Shown here piece after piece: positions 1 through 5,609 of a DNA stretch of 7,203 bases. The translations under genes and the position numbers were made by a program. Origin of the DNA: CAYLXN01 sp964586855. GTDB lineage: Bacteria > Patescibacteriota > Saccharimonadia > Saccharimonadales > Saccharimonadaceae. Location of the stretch: the NCBI GenBank assembly GCA_964586855.1, contig CAZPHO010000026.1:1-7203 (forward strand), written 5' to 3'. A model generated the notes under the pieces. That model made no database searches, had not been told where the DNA came from, and was given only the letters and a program-made list of their open reading frames with translations. Position 1 is the first letter of the stretch. Every line of letters begins with the position of its first letter.

Positions 1-1308
1 TCGATGCCGTTCGCTCAATTTCATTATCCGTTTGAGAATAAAGCCAAGTTTGAGGCTAGTTTTCCGGGTGATTTTATCACTGAATATGTTGGCCAAGTGC
101 GGGCTTGGTTTTATTATGTGCATGCGGTTTCGACGGCATTGTTTGGCGAGCATGCTTTCAAAAATGTAATTGTGACTGGCACGGTGGCGGGCAATGACGG
201 TCGCAAAATGAGCAAAAGCTATGGTAATTTCACCGACCCAAACGAATTGATGGACAAATTCTCGGCGGACTCGTTGCGTTTCTTGTTACTGCAATCGCCA
301 CTACTGAACGGTGAAGATTTTGCCTTGATTGATAAAGATGTGGCTGACGTGGCGCGCAAACTCAGCATGATTTGGAATATGTTCGACTTTTTCACGATGT
401 ATGCTGAAGTTGATGGCTGGGAGTTTGATGGAGATTTGAGTGATCCGCTTGAGAAATTAGAAAATCCACTGGATCGTTGGGTGGTGTCACGCTTGCATGA
501 AACGATTGCGATGATTGAAAAAAATATGGATGCCTATAATATTCCAGATGCTTTGAGTCCGATTTTGCCGTTTATCGATGATGCCTCGAACTGGTACGTC
601 CGTCGGTCGCGACGTCGTTTTTGGAAGTCGGAGGACGATGCCGACAAAAACCAAGCTTACCAAACTTTGCATTATGTTTTGACTAGATTGTCAATTGCGA
701 TTGCGCCATTTACGCCGTTTTTGGCCGAAGAGCTTTACCAAAAAATGACTGGTGGTGAGAGCGTGCATTTGCTTGATTGGTTACCAGCGGGCGAGATTGA
801 CCAGCAAATTGTGACCGAAATGAATGCGGTGCGAGATTTGGTCAACCAGGCCCTGAGCGAGCGAGCCAAGAGTCAATTGAAAGTTCGTCAGCCGCTAGCT
901 AGCTTGAGCGTCACTGGGCGTGATAGTGCGAAATTAGCTAAATACGAAGATGTTTTTCAGGAGGAAGTCAACGTCAAGCAAGTTAAATTCAAAGACGTTG
1001 ATGAAGATTTGAGCGCGGAATTAAACACTAAACTCACACCAGAACTAGAGCGAGAAGGCTTGGCGCGCGAAGTTATTCGAGCGGTGCAAAATGCTCGCAA
1101 ACAGGCAGATTTGAAAATTGATGATCGAATCAACTTAGTTCTCTCAACCAAAAATGCCAATCTCAAGCAAGCGGTTGAACAATTCAAGGATGAAATTCAT
1201 CAAGAAACTTTGGCAGTTGGTGACAAACTTGGCCAAGAAGCTTATCGGGAGCAAGTTTTGGTTGAAAAAATTGAGCTAGAAATTAGGCTTGAGAAGATTG
1301 GCGGCTAG
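1..1308 (+). CDS. ileS: Isoleucyl-tRNA synthetase, type 2 (C-terminal part; 5' end outside window)
   Basis: This cytoplasmic enzyme charges tRNA-Ile with isoleucine using ATP. The frame is already open at base 1, so the ATG at 4 is an internal Met and the N-terminal catalytic half with the HIGH motif lies upstream. Visible are the end of the Rossmann catalytic domain, including the class I signature KMSKS at bases 205-219 inside GRKMSKSYGNFTDP, then the helical anticodon-binding domain with the conserved NWYVRRSRRRFW stretch near residue 197, then a C-terminal region containing LTPELEREGLAREVIRAVQN. That last stretch is typical of the eukaryote/archaeal-like type 2 enzymes, and there is no C-terminal CxxC zinc finger of the type 1 kind. 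Type 2 enzymes are known as a family for low mupirocin sensitivity; that is family knowledge, not seen here. It ends with TAG and is followed by a strong terminator. Confidence 0.96.
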   Translation, partial: SMPFAQFHYPFENKAKFEASFPGDFITEYVGQVRAWFYYVHAVSTALFGEHAFKNVIVTGTVAGNDGRKMSKSYGNFTDPNELMDKFSADSLRFLLLQSPLLNGEDFALIDKDVADVARKLSMIWNMFDFFTMYAEVDGWEFDGDLSDPLEKLENPLDRWVVSRLHETIAMIEKNMDAYNIPDALSPILPFIDDASNWYVRRSRRRFWKSEDDADKNQAYQTLHYVLTRLSIAIAPFTPFLAEELYQKMTGGESVHLLDWLPAGEIDQQIVTEMNAVRDLVNQALSERAKSQLKVRQPLASLSVTGRDSAKLAKYEDVFQEEVNVKQVKFKDVDEDLSAELNTKLTPELEREGLAREVIRAVQNARKQADLKIDDRINLVLSTKNANLKQAVEQFKDEIHQETLAVGDKLGQEAYREQVLVEKIELEIRLEKIGG

Positions 1309-1321
1309 AACTTCAGGTAAA

Positions 1322-1357
1322 AATTAAACCCCAGAGCGGTGGCTCTGGGGTTTAATT
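1322..1357 (+). terminator. Rho-independent-type terminator hairpin after ileS
   Basis: A perfect 15-base inverted repeat (1322-1336 with 1343-1357) starts 13 bases after the ileS stop. The core is ACCCCAGAG paired with CTCTGGGGT, and the hexanucleotide between the arms can close one more C-G pair, leaving a GGTG tetraloop. The downstream arm ends in TTTAATT rather than a pure T run, and the upstream side carries A-rich sequence, so it may stop transcription in both directions. It separates ileS from the surface-protein gene. Confidence 0.88.
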
Positions 1358-1450
1358 GCTAGGACTTGAATTATTTTGACGATTGTCTTAGACTAAACAC
1401 ACATAGTGCTTGTAAACTAATTGTCCAACCATGAGAAAGGTTTTTTCTTC

Positions 1451-2842
1451 ATGGAAGAAGATGATAGAAAACAACAAAAGTCAGCAAAAAACAAAAAGCC
1501 CATTTTTATAGCGATTGGAGCGGCGGCCCTAGTTATTGTGGGGCTTATTTTATTTTTTGCTTTTTTTAACAAAAAGACTCACGTGGTCTCATTTAACAGC
1601 GAAGGAGGTAGCTCGGTTGAGCAGGTCCAAGTCAAGCAAGGGGAGCTGGTGGAGTTGCCAGAAAATCCAAGCAAGTCAGGATTTAAATTCAACGGCTGGC
1701 TGCTCGATGGGAAATTGTTTGCGCCGTCCAGTAAAATAACCTCAGATATTGAACTGGTAGCTAGTTGGATACCAGAGGACGCCAAAACCCACAGAATCAC
1801 TTTTGACGCTGACAATGGATCTAGTCCAATTGGTGTAGAGATGATAGAGGGCACTCCGGTTGCCAAGCCTAGTGACCCAACAAAAGACAAGTTTACTTTT
1901 AAGGGTTGGTTCGCAGGTGATGAAAGTTATGATTTCAGTAACATCGTAGAGGCGGATTTGACATTAAGGGCGCATTGGGAGGAAGTGGAACCAGAGGCCG
2001 ACAAAGACAAGAAGGATAAAAAAGCTGAGCCAACAACCCAAGCTACGCCTTCTGCTGTCCTGCCATCTGGAATTTCTCTAAATAAGACGGTTTTATCACT
2101 TAGAAAAGGAACTAATGCTACTTTAGCTGCCACGGTTTCGCCATCAAACGCTACTAATAAAACCGTAACTTGGAGTAGCAGTAATACCAATGTGGCGACA
2201 GCCAATGGCGGTGTGGTGACGGCAGTAGCAAAGGGCTCGGCTCTTATCACTGCCAAAACAGTCAATGGCAAGACAGCTACCGCCGCTATTACGGTCACTA
2301 ATCCAGTTGTAAAAGTATCTCTGGCATACAATAGAGCTGCTATCTTTAAGGGGTTGACAACTGCGTCCGTCAGTTCTTTGATAGTCACTCCGACCGACGC
2401 TGATGGCAAGGATAATATTGAGTATTTTGGTAGTTTTCCTGATGGTCAGAGTGGTTGCTTGTCTCTAAGTCGAACCACTGGCGTAGTTGGTGGTGGCGCT
2501 ACATATCGTCCTGATTGTGTCGGCCGGTTTTGGGCCACGGTCGGTGGTGTTAGAAGTAGCGAAGTCACGATTATCGGTGAATTTCCGCTCGCGCAGCCGT
2601 CTGGCGCAAACAATTGGCAAATCACCTTAACGCCAAACGAAACCAGAACTTTAAGTTTTGGCGGTGTCGTGGCCAGCTTCTCCAACACCGAGCCTGTCAA
2701 ATTTACTTTTTCGCCCGCTTCTGGCTCGTCAACGACCATCAAGGCTGGCAGCAACCCAACATCCGCTGGCAACCCCGGCAACCTACAAATAAACACCCCA
2801 GGTGGGCAGACAAAAGGTTTAGTAATTTACATTAGAAACTAA
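1451..2842 (+). CDS. Membrane-anchored extracellular protein with two InlB B-repeats and a BIG2 Ig-like domain
   Basis: The 463-residue product starts with a lysine-rich cytoplasmic segment (residues 1-16) and a single hydrophobic helix (about 17-39), which should act as an uncleaved anchor with the rest outside. Two InlB B-repeats (Listeria-Bacteroides repeat, beta-grasp type) follow at about 43-106 and 113-176; each has the FNS/FDADNG...P.....F.F.GW...W pattern. An acidic/lysine linker (178-200) leads to a BIG2-like domain (about 206-284: TVSPSNATNKTVTWSSSN, then VTAVAKGSALITAKT). Residues 285-463 are not recognised; they contain two cysteines (336, 356) that could pair. There is no LPXTG signal. 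The frame is open back to a TTG at 1421, but ATG 1451 is preferred because AAAGG lies 10 bases upstream of it. A TTGACG at 1376 could be a -35, but I found no well-spaced -10. Adhesion or cell-surface binding is inference from the domains. Confidence 0.85.
   Translation: MEEDDRKQQKSAKNKKPIFIAIGAAALVIVGLILFFAFFNKKTHVVSFNSEGGSSVEQVQVKQGELVELPENPSKSGFKFNGWLLDGKLFAPSSKITSDIELVASWIPEDAKTHRITFDADNGSSPIGVEMIEGTPVAKPSDPTKDKFTFKGWFAGDESYDFSNIVEADLTLRAHWEEVEPEADKDKKDKKAEPTTQATPSAVLPSGISLNKTVLSLRKGTNATLAATVSPSNATNKTVTWSSSNTNVATANGGVVTAVAKGSALITAKTVNGKTATAAITVTNPVVKVSLAYNRAAIFKGLTTASVSSLIVTPTDADGKDNIEYFGSFPDGQSGCLSLSRTTGVVGGGATYRPDCVGRFWATVGGVRSSEVTIIGEFPLAQPSGANNWQITLTPNETRTLSFGGVVASFSNTEPVKFTFSPASGSSTTIKAGSNPTSAGNPGNLQINTPGGQTKGLVIYIRN
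1577..1768 (+). repeat. InlB B-repeat 1 (64 residues)
   Basis: This segment encodes residues 43-106 of the surface protein. The first strand VVSFNSEGG, the central PENPSKSGFKFNGW and the final ELVASW match the Listeria-Bacteroides repeat pattern. It is paired with the second copy ten residues further on; the copies are clearly diverged in sequence and are not a recent duplication. Confidence 0.8.
1787..1978 (+). repeat. InlB B-repeat 2 (64 residues)
   Basis: This segment encodes residues 113-176. It shows HRITFDADNG, then PSDPTKDKFTFKGWF and the closing TLRAHW, in the same order and length as the first copy. The stretch PSDPTKDKFTFKGW is the closest of the two to the family consensus. Confidence 0.82.
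2066..2302 (+). other. BIG2-type bacterial Ig-like domain
   Basis: Residues about 206-284 have the classic order of this family: an opening ISLNKTVLSLRKG, a TLAATVSPSNATNKTVTWSSSN core, the NVATANGGVVTAVAKGSALIT turn and the closing ATAAITVTN strand. BIG2 domains occur in bacterial surface and adhesion proteins such as intimins and S-layer-associated proteins. Confidence 0.85.
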
Positions 2843-2853
2843 AGACTTTGCTA

Positions 2854-2876
2854 TTGAGTGCTAAAGCAGCGCTCAA
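2854..2876 (+). terminator. Possible hairpin terminator after the InlB-repeat gene
   Basis: TTGAGTGCT pairs with AGCGCTCAA (9 bp, one G-U) around an AAAGC loop, starting 12 bases past the stop codon. No T run follows, so an intrinsic terminator function is only likely from position. Confidence 0.4.
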
Positions 2877-3002
2877 CAATTCAATTAGCCAGATTTATCA
2901 GACAATCCTGTAGTTGAAATCCAAAGGCTGTCTCGTAAAAAAAGCTTTATCAACGATAGCGTTTTGACCAGGGCGATAGATAAATTAGTCAGCAGTATTT
3001 AA

Positions 3003-3031
3003 TGGTCTAGAATCGATATTTTTGTTACAAT
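3003..3031 (+). promoter_or_regulatory. Promoter of the transporter-hydrolase unit; predicts a leaderless mRNA
   Basis: An extended -10, TGTTACAAT at 3023-3031, has 5 of 6 bases of TATAAT plus the TGn. A weak -35, TGGTCT at 3003-3008, sits 17 bases upstream. A start about 7 bases after the -10 lands on the A of ATG 3038, and no Shine-Dalgarno sequence lies between. Transcription and translation therefore probably begin at the same base. Confidence 0.6.
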
Positions 3032-3037
3032 AAGTTT

Positions 3038-3772
3038 ATGTTTAATGCATGGCTATGGGGTAGTTTGGCGGCTTCGACGCTGGTTGTCGGGGCGTTGATT
3101 AGCCTGAGATGGCGGATCAAGCCTGGTTTGCTGGGTTTGATTATGGCTTTTGGCGTCGGGGTGCTGATTAGTGCGGTCAGTTTTGAATTGATCGAAGAGG
3201 CTTTTAAGCGAGCGGGAGTTGGTTGGGGTTTGAGTGCTGGGTTTTTGGCTGGCGTGACGGTGTTTTTCGTGGGTAATTGGTTGATCATTCGTCAGGGCGG
3301 CAGGCGACGCAATCGAGTTGAGGCTCACAAAAACACTGATTCAGCGGCTCAAGGTATTGTGCTTGGGGCGATTTTGGACGGCATTCCTGAGTCAGTGGTT
3401 TTGGGGTTGTCGGTGGTGGGCGGTGGCAAAGTTGGTTTGGCAATGATGATGGCGGTGCTGCTATCTAATTTGCCTGAATCGATTGGTTCGTCGGCTGGCC
3501 TGAAGCACCAGGGGTGGTCAACGATAAAAATCATTGGCTTGTGGCTGGGTGTGATGCTAATTTCGGGGCTGGCAGCAGTGGCGGGCTTTTTGTTTTTCCA
3601 GGACGCTTCGGCCGATACGATGGCTTTTGTGCTAGCTTTTTCGGGCGGCGCCTTACTGACGATGATCTCGGATACGATGATGCCCGAAGCTTTTGATGAG
3701 GCTGGGCCTTGGTCGGGCGTGGCGACAGCACTGGGCTTTGGGGTGGCGTTTGTGATTGGGCTGATTGGCTAA
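3038..3772 (+). CDS. ZIP-family divalent metal transporter
   Basis: This 244-residue inner-membrane protein should move divalent metal cations such as zinc into the cytoplasm. Eight hydrophobic segments are visible at about 3-24, 31-51, 63-84, 103-127, 132-150, 163-187, 194-218 and 226-243, with a basic loop (RRRNR, residues 89-93) between segments 3 and 4 as in ZIP proteins. The metal-site signatures are GAILDGIPES (residues 110-119) and LLSNLPESIG (141-150), matching the HNxPEG-type motifs of ZIP helices 4 and 5. The usual histidines are replaced by Asp114 and Ser143, while Glu118 and Glu147 are kept. The DGIPES form is one I recall from other bacterial ZIP-like proteins, so this looks like a subfamily, not a dead copy. 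Start ATG 3038 lacks a ribosome site and fits leaderless translation. The hydrolase gene follows after 36 bases. Metal identity cannot be told. Confidence 0.88.
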   Translation: MFNAWLWGSLAASTLVVGALISLRWRIKPGLLGLIMAFGVGVLISAVSFELIEEAFKRAGVGWGLSAGFLAGVTVFFVGNWLIIRQGGRRRNRVEAHKNTDSAAQGIVLGAILDGIPESVVLGLSVVGGGKVGLAMMMAVLLSNLPESIGSSAGLKHQGWSTIKIIGLWLGVMLISGLAAVAGFLFFQDASADTMAFVLAFSGGALLTMISDTMMPEAFDEAGPWSGVATALGFGVAFVIGLIG

Positions 3773-3797
3773 AAGTTTGGGGTGTAGCTAATTTAAT

Positions 3798-3803
3798 AAG
3801 GAG
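3798..3803 (+). promoter_or_regulatory. Strong ribosome binding site of the MBL hydrolase
   Basis: AAGGAG lies five bases before ATG 3809. It is the strongest Shine-Dalgarno in the window, contrasts with the leaderless first gene of the unit, and fixes the start of the second gene. Confidence 0.85.
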
Positions 3804-3808
3804 ATAAA

Positions 3809-4681
3809 ATGGACGATTTAGTTCAGCCACAAAATTGGTGGAGTGCTTTGCCTCGACCGCAATATGCTCAATTGGAGCGAATAGCGGTTGATAGTGATTG
3901 GTTTGAAGTTTATCAATTGCCTAATCGAGTGCTGGCGATTTATGAGCCGCATCACTTTCAGGAGGTAATAAGTTTTTTGATTTTGGGCTCCGAACGAGCT
4001 TTGCTGGTTGATACTGGCATGGGTATCAAAAACATCAGAGCGGTAGTCGAAGAGTTGACAGGTTTGCCGCTTCTGGTCGTTAACACTCACACACATTTTG
4101 ATCATATCGGTGATAATTGGCGGTTTGATTTGGTGCATGTGCTGGATGAGCCGTCGGCGCACGAGCGACTGAGTCAAGCTTTTGATGTTCAGCAAGATTT
4201 ACCTGAGTTGGCTGATAATTTCACGGCTGAGGCTTTTCATTATGATCAGATGGAAACGATTGATGTGACTAATTTTCAGATCAAACCAAGCCAATTCCAG
4301 TCAATCAGCGAAGGCTACATTTTTGATTTGGGCGATCGTCAGTTTCGGGTAATTGCTACGCCTGGTCATTCGCCAGATAGTTTGATGCTGGTTTCTGACG
4401 CCGAAAAGATTGTTTTCACTGGCGACACATTTTATCCAGCCTCGCTATACGCACATTTTTATGGCAGCTTTGAAACTTATCGCCAGACGTTGCACCGAGT
4501 AGCGAGCGAATTCGCTGATTATCAGCTCTATTGCTCGCACAATGAGCCGCTGCGTTCAGGACAGTCGCTGGTAGCAGCAGCTGAAGCGTTTGATCAAATC
4601 GCCGCTGGTGAAGCTAGGTTTGTTATTGACAGCGAAGGGTTAAAAAAGTACCAGTTTGCTGATTTTGCAGTGATTGTCTAA
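3809..4681 (+). CDS. Metallo-beta-lactamase-fold hydrolase
   Basis: This 290-residue soluble protein has every ligand of a two-metal MBL site: THTHFDHIG (His94, His96, Asp98, His99), PGHSPDS (His187), FTGDTFY (Asp206) and CSHNEP (His244). It lacks a signal peptide and is probably cytoplasmic. The family hydrolyses thioesters, esters, lactones or phosphodiesters. GHSPDS and the general size resemble glyoxalase II-like and lactonase-like members, but the substrate cannot be read from the sequence. The first 50 residues, rich in aromatic residues (QNWW, HHF), form an N-terminal extension before the first MBL strand. It sits 36 bases behind the ZIP transporter with its own strong ribosome site, so the two are probably co-transcribed. 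An enzyme needing zinc or iron next to a metal importer is suggestive only. It ends in TAA five bases before the -35 of the next promoter. Confidence 0.93.
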   Translation: MDDLVQPQNWWSALPRPQYAQLERIAVDSDWFEVYQLPNRVLAIYEPHHFQEVISFLILGSERALLVDTGMGIKNIRAVVEELTGLPLLVVNTHTHFDHIGDNWRFDLVHVLDEPSAHERLSQAFDVQQDLPELADNFTAEAFHYDQMETIDVTNFQIKPSQFQSISEGYIFDLGDRQFRVIATPGHSPDSLMLVSDAEKIVFTGDTFYPASLYAHFYGSFETYRQTLHRVASEFADYQLYCSHNEPLRSGQSLVAAAEAFDQIAAGEARFVIDSEGLKKYQFADFAVIV

Positions 4682-4685
4682 GCGG

Positions 4686-4714
4686 TTGCGGTTTATCAAT
4701 TAAAATGCTATAAT
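4686..4714 (+). promoter_or_regulatory. Extended -10 promoter for the sugar transferase
   Basis: TGCTATAAT at 4706-4714 is a perfect extended -10. TTGCGG at 4686-4691 is a half-matching -35 at the ideal 17-base spacing. The expected start is near 4721, giving a leader of about 83 bases. It begins right after the hydrolase stop codon, so the transferase can be expressed independently. Confidence 0.75.
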
Positions 4715-4725
4715 TTTAGTGGAAA

Positions 4726-4800
4726 ATGGAAGTAGGAATGCGCAATCAAAACACCTGTCTAATTAGTTTGGCTAATCGACTGCGCCGCGAGAGGTGCTAG
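4726..4800 (+). CDS. Possible 24-codon leader reading frame upstream of the sugar transferase
   Basis: ATG 4726 opens a 24-residue frame (MEVGMRNQNT..., ending NRLRRERC) that stops with TAG at 4798-4800, one codon before ATG 4804 and in the same frame. It begins about five bases after the predicted transcript start, so it could be read in a nearly leaderless way; an internal ATG at 4738 has AGGA directly before it. The transferase ribosome site (GAGAGGTG) lies inside the last codons. It could be a leader peptide coupling translation, or chance. The transferase itself has a normal family start, so an extended N-terminus with a sequence error is less likely. Confidence 0.35.
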   Translation: MEVGMRNQNTCLISLANRLRRERC

Positions 4801-4803
4801 GCG

Positions 4804-5433
4804 ATGTATATTTACGTCAAGCGCTTGGCGGATGTAGTTTTGGCGGTGGTTGGCCTGGTGATTTGTTTGCCACTGTTTTTGGTGGTGGCTGTAATTATTA
4901 AACTGGATTCTAGAGGGCCAGTTTTTTACAAACATCTGCGCTACGGCAAACATAAAAAGCCTTTTATGCTCTATAAATTTCGCAGTATGACGACTGACGC
5001 TCCCAACAAAGCCACCAATGAATTTCATGACTCGGTTAGCTACATTACTCGATCAGGCAAAATTTTGCGCAAAACTAGCATCGATGAACTGCCGCAGTTA
5101 ATAAATATCCTTAAAGGCGATATGAGTTTCGTCGGTCCGCGGCCAGTGATTTTGGCCGAGAAGCGGCTGATCGATTTGCGAGAAAATTACAGTGTCAACG
5201 ATGTTCGGCCAGGAATTACTGGCTGGGCTCAGGCCAACGGTCGTGATGAGCTCGATGATGAAACTAAAGCCGCTATGGATGGATTTTATATTAGTAATTT
5301 TGGGTTTGTGATGGATCTGCGGTCGATTCTGCATACTTTTCAGACCGTGCTTGGCGGCAAGGGTTATAACGAGCAAGTTGCCTCATCAGCAAAGTCCCCT
5401 CCAAGCTCACCTGGTGAGGCGGACGAAGAATAG
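4804..5433 (+). CDS. PglC/WcaJ-type sugar-phosphate transferase (polyprenyl-phosphate phosphoglycosyltransferase)
   Basis: The 209-residue membrane enzyme should move a sugar-1-phosphate from a UDP-sugar to undecaprenyl phosphate, the first step in building a surface polysaccharide or glycoprotein glycan. Residues about 8-33 form the re-entrant membrane helix, ending in the helix-breaking Pro of CLPLFL. Then come GPVFYKHLRYGKHKKPF, KFRSM (58-62), the core RKTSIDELPQL with the catalytic Asp94-Glu95 pair, GDMSFVGPRP (105-114) and PGITGWAQANGR (136-147). Length and layout match small PglC-like enzymes (about 200 residues), not the long WcaJ forms with extra helices. The last 18 residues are a Ser/Pro/Glu-rich tail beyond the usual core. 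GAGAGGTG at 4789-4796 is the ribosome site and a TAG two codons upstream fixes the start. No other glycan gene is in view, so sugar and product are unknown. Confidence 0.94.
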   Translation: MYIYVKRLADVVLAVVGLVICLPLFLVVAVIIKLDSRGPVFYKHLRYGKHKKPFMLYKFRSMTTDAPNKATNEFHDSVSYITRSGKILRKTSIDELPQLINILKGDMSFVGPRPVILAEKRLIDLRENYSVNDVRPGITGWAQANGRDELDDETKAAMDGFYISNFGFVMDLRSILHTFQTVLGGKGYNEQVASSAKSPPSSPGEADEE

Positions 5434-5609
5434 TGGCTGAGCTTAACTATATTCACAAGCAATTACCAAATTAGTCAAAAAAGATTTATAACTAATACTT
5501 ACAGGTTGCGTAGATAACTGGTTTAGCTTTCATTTTTTTCTAAAATGCTTTATAATATTAGGCATTAAAACTTAAGCCTGTTGGAGTTCAGGCAGATGGG
5601 AAAAGGATT
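5434..5609. other. Intergenic region with promoter and leader of the secreted Ig-like protein
   Basis: This 176-base AT-rich spacer has no intact gene. It holds the -10 box at 5551-5556 and a short hairpin (GCCTG 5576-5580 with CAGGC 5589-5593) in the predicted leader. No clear T-tailed terminator for the sugar transferase is visible. Confidence 0.6.
5551..5556 (+). promoter_or_regulatory. -10 box TATAAT of the secreted Ig-like protein gene
   Basis: A consensus TATAAT is preceded by AAAATGCTT, very similar to the AAAATGC before the -10 at 4709. There is no convincing -35 at 16-18 bases; the region is T-rich. The expected start near 5563 leaves a leader of about 47 bases containing a small GCCTG/CAGGC hairpin just before the ribosome site. 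Confidence 0.55.

Larger units (their letters stand above)
2843..3037. other. Intergenic spacer with no intact gene
   Basis: The 195-base spacer contains the hairpin at 2854-2876, an open but start-less frame at 2889-3002 that could be a gene remnant, and the promoter for the metal-transporter unit at its right end. I see no tRNA-like cloverleaf, riboswitch or direct repeat. Confidence 0.6.

Noticed and set aside
1421..1450. TTG 1421 as the start of the surface protein
   Set aside because: It would add ten residues before a normal ATG; there is no Shine-Dalgarno before TTG, while AAAGG precedes ATG 1451.
1431..1511. 26-codon frame starting at ATG 1431 in front of and overlapping the surface-protein start
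   Set aside because: It has no ribosome site and no promoter spacing that favours it, and its AGAAAGG is better used as the ribosome site for ATG 1451.
1927..2409. 160-codon open frame on the - strand inside the InlB-repeat gene
   Set aside because: It lies antisense to a well-supported BIG2 domain, has a Val/Leu/Thr-rich composition that mirrors the Thr/Ala/Asn codons opposite, and no ribosome site or recognisable motif.
1309..3037. tRNA, CRISPR or insertion sequence in the intergenic parts
   Set aside because: No cloverleaf-like sequence, regularly spaced repeats, terminal inverted repeats or transposase fragments are visible there.
3818..4195. 125-codon open frame on the - strand inside the MBL gene
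   Set aside because: It is antisense to the metal-binding motif region of a clear hydrolase; the composition is explained by the complementary strand.
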